From Microcaldota archaeon (lineage in GTDB: Archaea > Micrarchaeota > Micrarchaeia > Micrarchaeales > CABMGC01): a DNA stretch of 58,944 bases. The notes beneath the pieces were generated by a model, which was not told where the DNA came from, searched no databases, and saw nothing but the letters and a program-made list of their open reading frames with translations. Made by a program: the position numbers and the translations under genes. Of this stretch, positions 35,809 to 45,636 are shown one piece after another; the stretch's first letter is position 1; the number at the start of each line of letters is the position of its first letter. The stretch covers positions 1 to 58,944 of the forward strand of contig JAJZOD010000006.1 in the NCBI GenBank assembly GCA_021852055.1, given 5' to 3'.

Positions 35809-37203
35809 ATGGCCTTGTCTTTACTTCCGCTTTTAATAATTCTTCCATTTATCTCAATACTCCCAATGCTTGCTCTCGGCAAGGAAGGCGTGCGCCGCGT
35901 GCAGAAGATAACTGCAGCTGCAGTGCTTCTGCTTTCTGTGCTCTTAATACTGTTCCAGGGCACTGAAACCTTTGCAGGCGTAAGCATAAGCTATATCTCT
36001 TTTCTGGGAGTTAACTTTGGGTTTCAGTCAAGCTCAATATCTGCGATTCTTGTGCTTATGTCTTCTATAGTGTTCTTTGCAGCTTCGCTCGTGTTCCAAA
36101 ATTTCATAAAAGACAATGAGCGCATCTACGGTATACTGTTTGCGCTTGTGCAGGGCTCTTCAATAGCACTATTTTTATCATCAAACCTGCTTGTGCTTTA
36201 CCTTTTCTGGGAAGTGGCAGAGTTTGCCATGTTCTTCATAATACTGATGTACGGCAGCACTAACCGGCGCTATGCAGCGATAAAGTTTATAATATATTCA
36301 ATAGTATCCAGCATGCTGCTTTTTCTTGGGTTTATTGTAATATATCTGGGCGTAACCCCCCATACGTTTAATATCTCTGCCATAATAAACAGTTCGGCAA
36401 CCATGCCTTTGCCCATGCAGCTTTACGCGCTTGTCCTGCTGTTCTTCGCCTTTGCCATAAAAACGCCCATCTTTCCGCTGCATAACTGGCTTCCGGACGC
36501 GCATACAGAGGCGCCTGCGACAGGAAGCATGGTGCTTGCCGGCGTGCTCCTCAAATTCGGAGGCTACGGATTCATACTTATGCTGCTAATGATCCCGCTT
36601 GCGTTGAAGTACAGCGTGCTTCTTGCAGCGCTGTTTGCCCTTTCATCTATATACTCCGCTCTTGTAGCTCTTCGGCAGTCAAACATAAAGCGTGCAATAG
36701 CATACACGAGCATAACCGAGATGGGGATAGTCGCCTTCGGCATAATATCTGGCAGCGCACAGGGCCTAAATGGTGCATTGTATGCCATGCTTGCACACGG
36801 CATAGCTGTATCCCTGCTGTTCTTAATAGCCGGAACAGTAGCTGAGACGTACGGTACGCTTGACATGAAGCTGTTGAGGGGCATAATACGCGGCTTCAAG
36901 CCTCTGGCCTGGCTTTTTATCTTCGGCACGTTTGCAGCCATAGGCATACCGCTTACATCGGGCTTCATCGGCGACCTTCTGATATTCATTGGATCGTATT
37001 CTGTATTTGGTGTAGCAGGGCTTGTGCCGCTTGCAGGCATACTTATAATAGGCGGCATGCTCTTCTGGATAACCGAAAATGTATTCTTGTCAGGGAAGGA
37101 GTCTGTGCCTGTGCAGGCAGTGCCTCATGAGGTTTACTACGCAGGCATTTTCCTAGCAGCATCAACAGTGCTTCTTGGCCTGCTTCCATTTCTAATACTG
37201 TAA
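35809..37203 (+). CDS. nuoM: Complex I subunit NuoM-like
   Basis: 464-aa antiporter-like membrane subunit with about 14 transmembrane helices; pumps protons in the complex I arm. FWEVAEFAMFFIILMYG holds the conserved Glu of helix 5; KTPIFPLHNWLPDAHTEAP carries the key lysine and family signature; SNIKRAIAYTSITEMG is the NuoM-like loop. It comes first here, unlike most operons where M follows L. A TTTATGTA element about 26 nt upstream fits the operon promoter, back-to-back with the OB-fold gene. Confidence 0.93.
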   Translation: MALSLLPLLIILPFISILPMLALGKEGVRRVQKITAAAVLLLSVLLILFQGTETFAGVSISYISFLGVNFGFQSSSISAILVLMSSIVFFAASLVFQNFIKDNERIYGILFALVQGSSIALFLSSNLLVLYLFWEVAEFAMFFIILMYGSTNRRYAAIKFIIYSIVSSMLLFLGFIVIYLGVTPHTFNISAIINSSATMPLPMQLYALVLLFFAFAIKTPIFPLHNWLPDAHTEAPATGSMVLAGVLLKFGGYGFILMLLMIPLALKYSVLLAALFALSSIYSALVALRQSNIKRAIAYTSITEMGIVAFGIISGSAQGLNGALYAMLAHGIAVSLLFLIAGTVAETYGTLDMKLLRGIIRGFKPLAWLFIFGTFAAIGIPLTSGFIGDLLIFIGSYSVFGVAGLVPLAGILIIGGMLFWITENVFLSGKESVPVQAVPHEVYYAGIFLAASTVLLGLLPFLIL

Positions 37204-37260
37204 GCTATCCCTCACTGCGCCTGCGAAACTGGAAACAAATATTAAGCTATTCCTCGTTAT

Positions 37261-37623
37261 ATGTTCATGCCTGCAGCTTATCTTGCCTTGTTTGTGTTTG
37301 TGGTGGTCGCACTGCTTGTGCCAGCGTCGCTGCTTCTGAGTTCCATACTCCTTAGAATAAGAAAAAGGCAGAACAGCGTATCCGGCCTGAACTTCGAAAG
37401 CGGAGAGCAGAGCACCGGTGCGCCCACAGGCATAATGCATGAATACTTTCACTACTTTACTGGCTTCCTCGCGTTCGAAGTGGTAGCGGCCATCTTCGTG
37501 CTATGGGTATACGTGAACGGCTTCCTATCCTCAGTGTCAAATGCTTATGTGCTCGGATTCATGGTCGCATCGCTTATTATGGAATATGCTGTTATTCTGC
37601 TTGCAATGAGGTATATCAAATGA
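37261..37623 (+). CDS. nuoA: Complex I subunit NuoA
   Basis: 120-aa membrane subunit with three helices. GLNFESGEQSTGAPTG is the family loop around the second half of helix 1, and the FEVVAAIFVLWVY stretch holds the conserved acidic residue. It helps seal the quinone tunnel with NuoH. Its stop codon overlaps the nuoB start (ATGA). 57 bp separates it from nuoM. Confidence 0.9.
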   Translation: MFMPAAYLALFVFVVVALLVPASLLLSSILLRIRKRQNSVSGLNFESGEQSTGAPTGIMHEYFHYFTGFLAFEVVAAIFVLWVYVNGFLSSVSNAYVLGFMVASLIMEYAVILLAMRYIK

Positions 37624-38171
37624 CTGCTGATCATGACAATGCAAAAAAGGAGATGGACCGGCTTACTGCAGGCTCAGTCCCAGGGAAGGAGATTAAGCCA
37701 AATGTTGCATTCGCCAAACTGTCAGATCTTATGAAACTCACATCAAAAGGAATTGTTGAATGGTCTAGGGTAAATTCACTGTGGCCGCTTCAGTTCGGGC
37801 TTGCATGCTGCGCTATAGAGCTTATGTCGTTCGGCTCAGCAAGCACAGACGCAGAAAGGAAAGGTTTCCTTCTTTTCAGAGCCACGCCGAGGCAGTGCGA
37901 CGTCATGCTTGTCGCAGGCTGGGTTACAAAATCAATGATACCGGAGATAAAGCGCATGTATGAGCAGATGGCGAGCCCGAAGTATGTCATAGCGTTCGGA
38001 GAGTGCGCAACATGCGGCGGTCCGTGGTGGGAAAGCTACAACATAATCAAGGGCATCGATCAGGTGCTGCCTGTTGACGTTTATGTTGTCGGATGCCCTC
38101 CCAGGCCAGAGAATCTGTTCTCGGCGCTGATGAAATTGCAGAAGAAGATAGGTGGTGATATTGAAGGTTGA
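37620..38171 (+). CDS. nuoB: Complex I subunit NuoB
   Basis: 183-aa peripheral subunit carrying the terminal iron-sulfur cluster N2 next to quinone. Ligands are seen in LACCAIELMS (two adjacent cysteines), GECATCGGPWW and VVGCPPRPENL. The frame is open upstream to 37503 inside nuoA, but the ATG at 37620 overlaps the nuoA stop and gives the family length. Confidence 0.96.
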   Translation: MTADHDNAKKEMDRLTAGSVPGKEIKPNVAFAKLSDLMKLTSKGIVEWSRVNSLWPLQFGLACCAIELMSFGSASTDAERKGFLLFRATPRQCDVMLVAGWVTKSMIPEIKRMYEQMASPKYVIAFGECATCGGPWWESYNIIKGIDQVLPVDVYVVGCPPRPENLFSALMKLQKKIGGDIEG

Positions 38172-38526
38172 ACGGGAAGAGCTAGGCAGGAACATCGAAA
38201 GAGCGAAGAGCAGCGGATACGACTATCTAATAAAGATAACTGCAGTTGATTATATCGACAATGTGACTGTGATATACTTCTTCAGGAATCTTGCAGAAGG
38301 CAAGGATGCAACATTCGAGGTAGAGCTTCAGCCGTCGGACTTATGGCTTGTGACAATAGAGCCGCTATTTCCTGCGGCTGACTGGTATGAACGCGAGCTT
38401 CAGGAGATGTTCGGAGTAATAATACGCGGAAGAAAGGCAGAGCGCCTTCTTCTTGAGAAATGGGACGGGAAAGCGTATCCGCTAAGGAAGAGCTTCGAGT
38501 GGGGCAAGGAGTACACGAGTGGTTAG
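38152..38526 (+). CDS. nuoC: Complex I subunit NuoC
   Basis: 124-aa subunit of the quinone module that packs against NuoD. The signature ERELQEMFGVIIRGR and the end KAYPLRKSFEWGKEY are clear. It is a separate protein, not fused to NuoD. It starts at GTG, overlapping nuoB by about 20 bases. nuoD follows directly. Confidence 0.92.
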   Translation: MVILKVEREELGRNIERAKSSGYDYLIKITAVDYIDNVTVIYFFRNLAEGKDATFEVELQPSDLWLVTIEPLFPAADWYERELQEMFGVIIRGRKAERLLLEKWDGKAYPLRKSFEWGKEYTSG

Positions 38527-39618
38527 ATGCTTACGCGAATAAATATAGGACCTATACACCCAAGCACGCACGGCGTCCTCCATCTTGTCGTAGACCTCGA
38601 CGGCGACACTATAGACAACATAGAGCCGCATATAGGGTTTCTGCACAGGGGTGTCGAGAAGCTCGTAGAGACAAGAATGTACATGCAGAGCCCACCGTAT
38701 ATGGAGAAGATAGACTATGTCGCGCCCATGAGCGTAGACGAGGCATATGTTGCTGCTGTAGAGGCTGCCCTCGGGATAGAGGTAAACGAGCGTGCGCAGT
38801 ATGCCCGCATGATACTCCTGGAGCTGCAGAGGCTGGCAAGCCATCTGTTCTTCATAGGTGCACTAACAAACGATGTAGGGCAGATGTTTACAGGGTTCAT
38901 GTGGGGATTCAGGGACAGGGAGCTCATACTGCGGCTTCTAGAGGAAGCTACAGGGCAGCGGATGTTCTACGTCAACATGCGCCTCGGAGGCCTTGCAAAC
39001 GATTTCCCTAAAGACTTCAAAGAACATGTCCTCGATACCATGAACTACCTTTCAGGCAGGCTCAAGAATTACGAGTCGTTCCTAGAGAAAAATCCTATAT
39101 TCATGCAGAGAATGAAGGGCGTCGGTGTCCTCACAAAGGAGGATGCCATAGCCTTCGGGGTTACCGGCCATGTCCTCAGGGCGTCTGGCGTTCCATACGA
39201 TGTCAGGAACAACAACCCTTACTACTTTTACAGAAAGCTCAACTTCCGCGAGCAGACTCTTTCACACGGAGACAATTTCGCAAGGTACAGGATTAAAATA
39301 ATGGAGATGCGGGAGAGCATACGCATAATAAGGGAGTCGTTCGAGGACATGCCTGAAGGCGATGCAACAGGCCAGATGGTAAAACTGAGGTCGCCTCCTG
39401 TAAAGAACAAGACAGTTACTGTTTCAAGGGAAGCGCCGCGTGGTGAGGTCATGATGTACCTGGTTGCAGGGGACCAGAAGCCGTACAGGCTCTCAATGCG
39501 CACGCCCACGTTCATAAACCTGCATGTTCTCAACCATATAGCGAAAGGGAACAGGCTTGCTGACCTATATTCAATTCTGGGATCTCTAGATGTGGTGATG
39601 GCTGATGTTGATAGGTAG
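38527..39618 (+). CDS. nuoD: Complex I subunit NuoD
   Basis: 363-aa 49-kDa-type subunit forming the quinone-binding cavity with NuoB. It starts INIGPIHPSTHGVLHLVVDLDGD, with GFLHRGVEKL, MWGFRDRELI and the C-terminal FINLHVLNHIAKGNRLADLYSILGSLD...DVDR. The hydrogenase nickel cysteines are absent, so it is a complex I rather than a group 4 hydrogenase subunit. It overlaps nuoH by 14 bases. Confidence 0.96.
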   Translation: MLTRINIGPIHPSTHGVLHLVVDLDGDTIDNIEPHIGFLHRGVEKLVETRMYMQSPPYMEKIDYVAPMSVDEAYVAAVEAALGIEVNERAQYARMILLELQRLASHLFFIGALTNDVGQMFTGFMWGFRDRELILRLLEEATGQRMFYVNMRLGGLANDFPKDFKEHVLDTMNYLSGRLKNYESFLEKNPIFMQRMKGVGVLTKEDAIAFGVTGHVLRASGVPYDVRNNNPYYFYRKLNFREQTLSHGDNFARYRIKIMEMRESIRIIRESFEDMPEGDATGQMVKLRSPPVKNKTVTVSREAPRGEVMMYLVAGDQKPYRLSMRTPTFINLHVLNHIAKGNRLADLYSILGSLDVVMADVDR

Positions 39619-40615
39619 CATAAATGCAGCAGAGGCGTTTATCCAGGCAGGGATCAATTCAACCAGCGTGCCTATTGCCATGCTGTTTATTCTGCTTTAT
39701 GCAGTCCTTGTATCAATACTTATGTCGGTCTACGCCTATGTGTTCGGCTGGGTCGAGCGCAAGGTCATAGCAAAGATACAGTACAGGCACGGGCCAACTT
39801 ATGTAGGAAAGTACGGCATACTCCAGAACCTTGCCGATTTTATAAAGCTTATAACAAAGGAGGTGCGCTACCCTGAAAATGCCGACAGCATTCTAATGCC
39901 GTTATCACTGGTAGCTCTTGTTTCAGTAGTAGTATTCATAATACTGATCCTGCCTCTGACGCCTTCACTGCTTGCAACAAACATGGGGCTCGGGCTTCTT
40001 CTTGTTTTTGTAATACTTGACTTCTCGCCGTTGCTGCTTTTCATAACAGGCTTCGCAAGCGGAAACAAGTTCGGCGAGCTAGGTGCCCAGAGGTCTGTGC
40101 TTATGCTTATAAGCTACAGCATACCCCTTACAATTGTTGTTGGTACTGTTGCCCTTGCAGCTCATGGTTTCAACATCGCCGGAGTAATATCCGCGCAGTC
40201 GTCCATTCCGTTTATCCTGTTAATGCCTGTGGGCTTTATCGTGTTTTTCATAGCAATGCTCGCAGAGCTTGAACGCTCGCCATTTGATCTAAGGGAGGCA
40301 GACTCCGAGCTGATTGCTGGCTGGCTTACCGATGTAAGCGGGCCTTATTACGCGCTTGCCCTAATGCTTGATTATACGCGCATGTTCATGGGCTCACTTT
40401 TGATAAGCATATTATTTCTGTCTGGATGGTATGGGCCCGTATTCCCGCCTCTTGTGTGGCTTCTTATCAAGGCGTTCATAGTGTCATTGTTTATAATTCT
40501 GATAAGAACTGCAGTTGTAAGGATGCGCATAGACAAGATACTGCGGATGGGCTGGATATACCTGCTTCCATTATCATTATTAAACCTTTTAATTACATTT
40601 ATGTTGTTTAGGTAA
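39605..40615 (+). CDS. nuoH: Complex I subunit NuoH
   Basis: 336-aa membrane subunit with eight helices that connects the quinone site to the pump modules. VERKVIAKIQYRHGPTYVGK, SVLMLISYSIPL and the ERSPFDLREADSELIAGW loop are the family signature. ATG is inside the end of nuoD. Confidence 0.96.
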   Translation: MLIGSINAAEAFIQAGINSTSVPIAMLFILLYAVLVSILMSVYAYVFGWVERKVIAKIQYRHGPTYVGKYGILQNLADFIKLITKEVRYPENADSILMPLSLVALVSVVVFIILILPLTPSLLATNMGLGLLLVFVILDFSPLLLFITGFASGNKFGELGAQRSVLMLISYSIPLTIVVGTVALAAHGFNIAGVISAQSSIPFILLMPVGFIVFFIAMLAELERSPFDLREADSELIAGWLTDVSGPYYALALMLDYTRMFMGSLLISILFLSGWYGPVFPPLVWLLIKAFIVSLFIILIRTAVVRMRIDKILRMGWIYLLPLSLLNLLITFMLFR

Positions 40616-40620
40616 AATGC

Positions 40621-40983
40621 ATGATCAGACCTATGCTTGAAGTAGTCGGTGCCCTAGGAAAGAAGAGGTTCACCGTAGAGTACCCTGAGGAGAAGGAGTC
40701 GCTGCCCGACAGCTATAGAAGCATGTTCAAGCTTGACATGGAAACATGCATAAGCTGTTCAGCATGTGCCATAATATGCCCAAACAAGACAATAACCATG
40801 GTCGAGACGCCGACGGACAGGGGCATAAAGAAGATGCCAGAGATAGGGATAGAACGCTGCCTGTTCTGCGCCCTATGCGCAGAGGTCTGCCCTCCAAAAT
40901 GCCTCACACTTACCAAGAACTACGAAGTGCTTGAAGCTTATGATAAAAGGGAGTTCATAAAAAGGCCCGAGGAGCTGGAGTAG
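40621..40983 (+). CDS. nuoI: Complex I subunit NuoI
   Basis: 120-aa ferredoxin-like subunit with two four-cysteine [4Fe-4S] sites, CISCSACAIICP and CLFCALCAEVCP. It feeds electrons toward NuoB. Because no NuoEFG genes are nearby, its direct donor could be ferredoxin or another reduced protein. Confidence 0.95.
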   Translation: MIRPMLEVVGALGKKRFTVEYPEEKESLPDSYRSMFKLDMETCISCSACAIICPNKTITMVETPTDRGIKKMPEIGIERCLFCALCAEVCPPKCLTLTKNYEVLEAYDKREFIKRPEELE

Positions 40984-40996
40984 CCTGCGTGTAATT

Positions 40997-41470
40997 ATGC
41001 CTGAACCGGAGTTTGTGTTGTTTGTTGCAGTTGCCGTATTTACTGTAGGCGCAGCCGCGGCTATTTTCTTCCAGAAAAGCCTGATGCGTTCTGTTATGTC
41101 GCTTACCCTCTCGTTCACAGGAAGCGCAGTCATATTCTACATAATAGGCCAGAACGTCCTGGCCCTTATACAACTGCTCGTATTTGTCGGAGGTCTCTCT
41201 ACATACCTTATTGTTGCTGTTTCATCAGAGAACAGAGAGCCCCGCAGAACCGGTGCGTTTGTGGCACTGGCTGTTTTTCTGTCGATAGGCCTGTCTGTTG
41301 CTCTTCTCGCCCCGATGGCCATCACGCAGGGCGCCGGCAACTTTGCAAATTATGCATCATCAGCATTTAACAGCTACTACGCCCTTCTTTATGTAATTGC
41401 GCTTGCACTTTTCGGGGCTGCAATGGCAAGCGTGCTTGTAATAAGGAGGTTTGTGAGGCTCATAGTATGA
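40997..41470 (+). CDS. nuoJ: Complex I subunit NuoJ
   Basis: 157-aa membrane subunit with about five helices. SLMRSVMSLTLSFTGSAVIF and LIQLLVFVGGLSTYLIVAV match NuoJ helix 3 and neighbours, which take part in coupling. The stop overlaps the nuoK start by four bases. Confidence 0.85.
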   Translation: MPEPEFVLFVAVAVFTVGAAAAIFFQKSLMRSVMSLTLSFTGSAVIFYIIGQNVLALIQLLVFVGGLSTYLIVAVSSENREPRRTGAFVALAVFLSIGLSVALLAPMAITQGAGNFANYASSAFNSYYALLYVIALALFGAAMASVLVIRRFVRLIV

Positions 41471-41778
41471 TTCCCGTATATTATATACTATACATCTGCA
41501 CCGCTCTTGTCGGTGTTGCCCTTGCCGCAATAGCCGTCGAGAGGAACCTCATAGTAATAATGCTTGCAGTGGAGCTTATATTCCTCGCAAGCACTGTTGC
41601 AGTGGTGGCGTTTATCGCGTACGGCAGCAGCACCGGCGGTGCATTGGGTGTCATGGCGCTGATTTCAATCTGGGCTGTGGCTGCTATAGAAATAATAACG
41701 CTTGTTGCCTTCTACGTATACATGAAGGCGAGGGGATACAGCTTCGATGTGTCGTTGCTCTCCAAAATGAGGTGGTAA
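41467..41778 (+). CDS. nuoK: Complex I subunit NuoK
   Basis: 103-aa subunit with three transmembrane helices. The conserved helix-2 glutamate is in IVIMLAVELIFLAST, and a second acidic residue lies in AVAAIEIITLVAFY. Both are part of the proton path. Start overlaps nuoJ; nuoL begins two bases after. Confidence 0.9.
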   Translation: MIPVYYILYICTALVGVALAAIAVERNLIVIMLAVELIFLASTVAVVAFIAYGSSTGGALGVMALISIWAVAAIEIITLVAFYVYMKARGYSFDVSLLSKMRW

Positions 41779-41779
41779 T

Positions 41780-43540
41780 GTGCTTGCCCTGTTCATAATT
41801 ATACCGCTTCTGATTGCGCTGCTCGGAGTCGCAGTTCTGCCCGACAGCTACTCAAAGGCGATAGCGCTTGCAGGCTCTGTTGCCGGCCTTGCAATGCTGC
41901 CTTTTGTGCAATCTGGCACATACACTATGCCGTGGTTCTCTTCAGCAGGATTCCTTTTCGGGATAACAACAAGCGTAGGCGTGCTGAACATCATACTTCT
42001 TGTAATGATACTTTCCATAGCCCCCCTTGTGCTACTCTACTCTTTCGGATTTATGGACACACAGAGCCAGCAGCGAAGATTCTACATAGAGATGCTTGCA
42101 TTTGAGGCCGCCATGGTGCTGTTTGCGGTCAGCGGCAACTTCATAACAATGTTCATAGCATGGGAGTTCCTTAGCCTTACAAGCTACCTGCTTATAGGTT
42201 TCTGGAGCGACCACAGCAGGGCCAACCGTGCAGCGAGGAAAGCCATAACGATAGTGTTCCTGGGCGATGTTGCAATACTTTCTGCCATAATTATAATAGC
42301 AGTCGCATTCCATAGCCTTGAGTTCTCATCAGTGCTGGCTGCCATGCCGTTGCATCCGCAGGCTGCGCTAGCTGCAGCAGTGCTGCTTGCGTTTGCTGCT
42401 CTCACAAAATCAGCCCAGTTTCCATTTCAGGAGTGGCTTACCGATGCAATGGAGGGCCCTGCGCCCGTATCGGCATTCTTGCACTCTACAACAATGGTCA
42501 AGGCCGGCGTATTTCTTATCATAATACTGCTGCCGCTTTTTGAAGCAACAGGCATAGCTGCCGTCCTGTCGGTAGTGAGCCTCGTAACAGTTGCAATAGC
42601 AACGGCAAACGCTCTCAAGGAGCGACACGTGAAAAAGATAATAGCATATTCGACAATACAGGAGCTGGGGCTGATGATATTCGCAGTAAGCTCCGGTGCA
42701 GTGCTCGCCGGCGTATTTTTATTCTTCGCACAGAGTTTTTACAAGGCACTCCTGTTTTTCAGCTCCGGGGCCATGATGAAGGCTACCGGAAAGGAGGACA
42801 TTACCGAGATATCCGGATTAAGGAAAAACAACGTTCTTTACATAGCGACGCTGTTCGGTGTTCTGTCGATAATGGGCTTCGTGCCATTTGACGGCTTCTT
42901 CGCAAACAGCATGCTGGGAAGCGCATTCTCAGCTAATCTGCTTTATTACATAATACTCAACGCATTCGGCATTCTGACAAGCTTCTACATGTTCAGGTGG
43001 CTGCTTTTCACCTCTAAGAAGGAGAACTCGCCTGATACAGGCATAATGTATACTGCACTTCCGAGAAGCATGGTCTTAAGCGCTATGGCACTCGGAGTTG
43101 CAGCGCTCCTCGCGTCATTTGTGGTGCCGTACTTCAGCGCTATATCTCCTGCGCTGCCTTACAGCTACCTCGCATCTGCGTACTCCTTCTCTGTCGACGG
43201 AATTGTTGTCATCGCTGCAGCTGCAATCGGTATGGCTGCAGGCTATATAGCATTAAGGAAAAATATCGCAATAAAGTCAGCCGCGTTAAATGCGCTGCTA
43301 TACAACAAGTGGATTTTCAACAGGTTTTACGAATACAGTGCAGCATTTGTGTGCGGCATCGGCGATGGGGCAGAGTTTCTGGAGCAGAAGATAAGCAGCT
43401 TTTACCGAGGCATAGCGATGTCGGTTTACGACTCCGCAGGTTTCATAAGAAAGGTATCTTACGGGAGCATAAACCTTTATGTGCTTACTCTTGCAACTGC
43501 AGTTGTTATTGCGGTTGTGCTTATCTATTTTGTCACGTGA
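41780..43540 (+). CDS. nuoL: Complex I subunit NuoL
   Basis: 586-aa antiporter-like distal subunit. WEFLSLTSYLLIGFW (helix 5 Glu), TKSAQFPFQEWLTDAMEGPAPVSAFLHS with the catalytic lysine, and KKIIAYSTIQELGL are hallmarks. The C-terminal lateral helix extension is present. The start is GTG, two bases after the nuoK stop. Confidence 0.95.
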   Translation: MLALFIIIPLLIALLGVAVLPDSYSKAIALAGSVAGLAMLPFVQSGTYTMPWFSSAGFLFGITTSVGVLNIILLVMILSIAPLVLLYSFGFMDTQSQQRRFYIEMLAFEAAMVLFAVSGNFITMFIAWEFLSLTSYLLIGFWSDHSRANRAARKAITIVFLGDVAILSAIIIIAVAFHSLEFSSVLAAMPLHPQAALAAAVLLAFAALTKSAQFPFQEWLTDAMEGPAPVSAFLHSTTMVKAGVFLIIILLPLFEATGIAAVLSVVSLVTVAIATANALKERHVKKIIAYSTIQELGLMIFAVSSGAVLAGVFLFFAQSFYKALLFFSSGAMMKATGKEDITEISGLRKNNVLYIATLFGVLSIMGFVPFDGFFANSMLGSAFSANLLYYIILNAFGILTSFYMFRWLLFTSKKENSPDTGIMYTALPRSMVLSAMALGVAALLASFVVPYFSAISPALPYSYLASAYSFSVDGIVVIAAAAIGMAAGYIALRKNIAIKSAALNALLYNKWIFNRFYEYSAAFVCGIGDGAEFLEQKISSFYRGIAMSVYDSAGFIRKVSYGSINLYVLTLATAVVIAVVLIYFVT

Positions 43541-43544
43541 GCTT

Positions 43545-44909
43545 ATGATAATAGTGCCAATATTTTTTGCTGTCCTCGCCGCATTTGTAGCCGGCAATAT
43601 AGCACTGCTTGCGTTTTATAGGAAAAGGGCGCAGTTTGCCCTGAACAACGCGCTTATCATGTTTTTTGTAGCTGCGCTGTCTTACATCTACGCCAGGGGC
43701 TACTTCTCCGTCTATTTCGGTTTCATCTCTCTTAATCCGTTCTCTGTGCTTTTCATGCTTATATTCAGCATAGGCTTGCTTCTCGCAAATATGCTGTACT
43801 ACTCCTTTGCCGATGACTACTGCGAGCTTGCAATGCTGGGCTCCATCTCGCTTATTGGCATGTACACTGTTGCAGGCTCCACGTCAATGGTTACTGTGTT
43901 CTTAGGGCTTGAGCTTGTAAGCATGCCTATGGTGTTCTCCGTACTGCTTGCAAAGCGCAGCCTTGAGGCAGCTGCAAAGCTTTTCATAATGGCGTCTGTG
44001 TCAATAGCCCTGTTCTCGTTTGCAATGGCCCTTGCCTATGGCGGCTCCGGCAGCCTTGCCTTGAGTACAAACAGCTACAGCAGCCTACTGCTTTTTGCAG
44101 TTGTGCTGTTTATCGCAGCCTTAGGGTTTGAGACATCGGTCTTCCCGTTCAATGTACTGATACCTGATGTATATGAGGGCGCGCCTGCATACCTTACGGG
44201 CACTATGGGCGGCATAAACAAGACGGCGGGATTCATAGCCCTTGTCCAGATCCTTATACTTGTGTTCATAACCTACAGGTCGGCATTCATAGCAGTTGCA
44301 GTGCTCGCTGTGCTGACTATGTTCTACGGCAACATAGCCGCGCTAATGCAGAAAAACATGAAACGCCTGCTTGCATATTCGTCAATCTCACAGGCTGGGT
44401 ACATACTGATAGGCATAGCCACATATACAGCAGGCGGAATCTCCGGTGCGTTGTTTCAGGTGTTCGCGCACATGTTCATTTTCATAGGCATGCTTGCAAT
44501 AATCGCATGGCTTGAGTCAAGCAATCGCACCGATATAAAAGATCTTGTTGGTCTCGGCAGCGAGAACAGGTTTGCAGCCTTTGCCTTAAGCCTGTTCATG
44601 CTCTCTCTTATAGGCCTGCCGTTCACTACAGGGTTCATAGGCAAACTGCTCATCTTCCTGAGCGCGGCGGGTTCCGGCCTGCTGTGGCTTGCAGTGCTAG
44701 GAATAATAAACAGCATAATCTCAGTTTATTACTACGCCAGGCCTATGATCGCAATATATTCGCACAGCAGCCATCACAAAAAAGCCAGCATGCCTGTCTA
44801 TGCGGCCATGGTAGTCGCCATATGCCTTGTCATTACCCTGGTGTTTGGCATCTATCCTCAGCCTGTCATAAATCTTGTTACCGGCGCGGCTGCCCACCTT
44901 TTCATGTAA
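43545..44909 (+). CDS. nuoN: Complex I subunit NuoN
   Basis: 454-aa third antiporter-like subunit with about 14 helices. FLGLELVSMPMVFSVLL has the helix-5 Glu, ETSVFPFNVLIPDVYEGAPAYL is the signature loop, and NMKRLLAYSSISQAGYILIG follows. The frame is open from 43479 inside nuoL; ATG at 43545, four bases after the nuoL stop, is preferred. It ends the eleven-gene operon. Confidence 0.93.
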   Translation: MIIVPIFFAVLAAFVAGNIALLAFYRKRAQFALNNALIMFFVAALSYIYARGYFSVYFGFISLNPFSVLFMLIFSIGLLLANMLYYSFADDYCELAMLGSISLIGMYTVAGSTSMVTVFLGLELVSMPMVFSVLLAKRSLEAAAKLFIMASVSIALFSFAMALAYGGSGSLALSTNSYSSLLLFAVVLFIAALGFETSVFPFNVLIPDVYEGAPAYLTGTMGGINKTAGFIALVQILILVFITYRSAFIAVAVLAVLTMFYGNIAALMQKNMKRLLAYSSISQAGYILIGIATYTAGGISGALFQVFAHMFIFIGMLAIIAWLESSNRTDIKDLVGLGSENRFAAFALSLFMLSLIGLPFTTGFIGKLLIFLSAAGSGLLWLAVLGIINSIISVYYYARPMIAIYSHSSHHKKASMPVYAAMVVAICLVITLVFGIYPQPVINLVTGAAAHLFM

Positions 44910-45054
44910 AGGCAAAATTGACGAAAAGCAGTAGAATCTATTTGCGCTTTTTACATATATAATGCTAAGCCCAGGCAAAGTCTTTCAGCGAAGTTTTTCC
45001 AGGCACAGCAATGTTTATATATCATAAACTGAATAAATGTAATGTGGTGGTGCT

Positions 45055-45600
45055 GTGCCAGCAACAACACAAGCCGGAAGGAATTCCGACCACCCTATTT
45101 CTTACGGACATGCGCACTCGCAAAAAGAAAAAGAAGACGAGGAAGAGAGATTGCAGCTGAAGATTATAAGCGCAGCATCAGCGCGGACATCTGCAGATTC
45201 TCAGGAAAAATCTGCGCGTGATACCAAAGAGCGCGAAAAGGCAGATTTTGTTCCGCTGCTTCGGACTGACAAGGCACGCGATGCAGGTACATCTGTAGAT
45301 GCGCAGTTAGTTACGTTAAAAGGCCACGAATCGCGCGGTGAGATGTGGAATCTTGCAGCCGGAACCGGCCTTGTTCTGGCTCCTATAAATGTCCCTGTAA
45401 ATGCCGCATCAAATGCTGCAAATGCCCACCAGATTACTATTGGCATGACAGACGCAATATCAACAACGACCGGGCAGATATCACAGATGTTGGCCAACCT
45501 GGAGTTTGCAAGGCGCATAGAGAACACGCTTACTTACGTCTCATATCTCTCCAAAAACGTTGAGGGTGAACCTGCAGAAGAGGCAGAGCATACAGAATAA
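45055..45600 (+). CDS. Hypothetical protein
   Basis: 181-aa protein, not recognised. The N-terminal half is highly charged (Gln/Lys/Glu/Ser-rich, likely disordered), the second half Ala/Asn/Thr-rich and helical, with an acidic tail. GTG start after a GGTGGTG stretch and a TTTATATATC box about 40 bp upstream. A 145-bp gap separates it from nuoN, so it is probably its own unit. A role linked to the next small gene cannot be excluded. Confidence 0.5.
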   Translation: MPATTQAGRNSDHPISYGHAHSQKEKEDEEERLQLKIISAASARTSADSQEKSARDTKEREKADFVPLLRTDKARDAGTSVDAQLVTLKGHESRGEMWNLAAGTGLVLAPINVPVNAASNAANAHQITIGMTDAISTTTGQISQMLANLEFARRIENTLTYVSYLSKNVEGEPAEEAEHTE

Positions 45601-45636
45601 GTCTAAATAAATACCTTTTCAATACTGTCTGATGTA

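Noticed and set aside
38460-39011. Arg/His/Cys-rich 183-aa frame inside nuoC/nuoD
   Set aside because: Shadow of the nuoCD genes in another frame.
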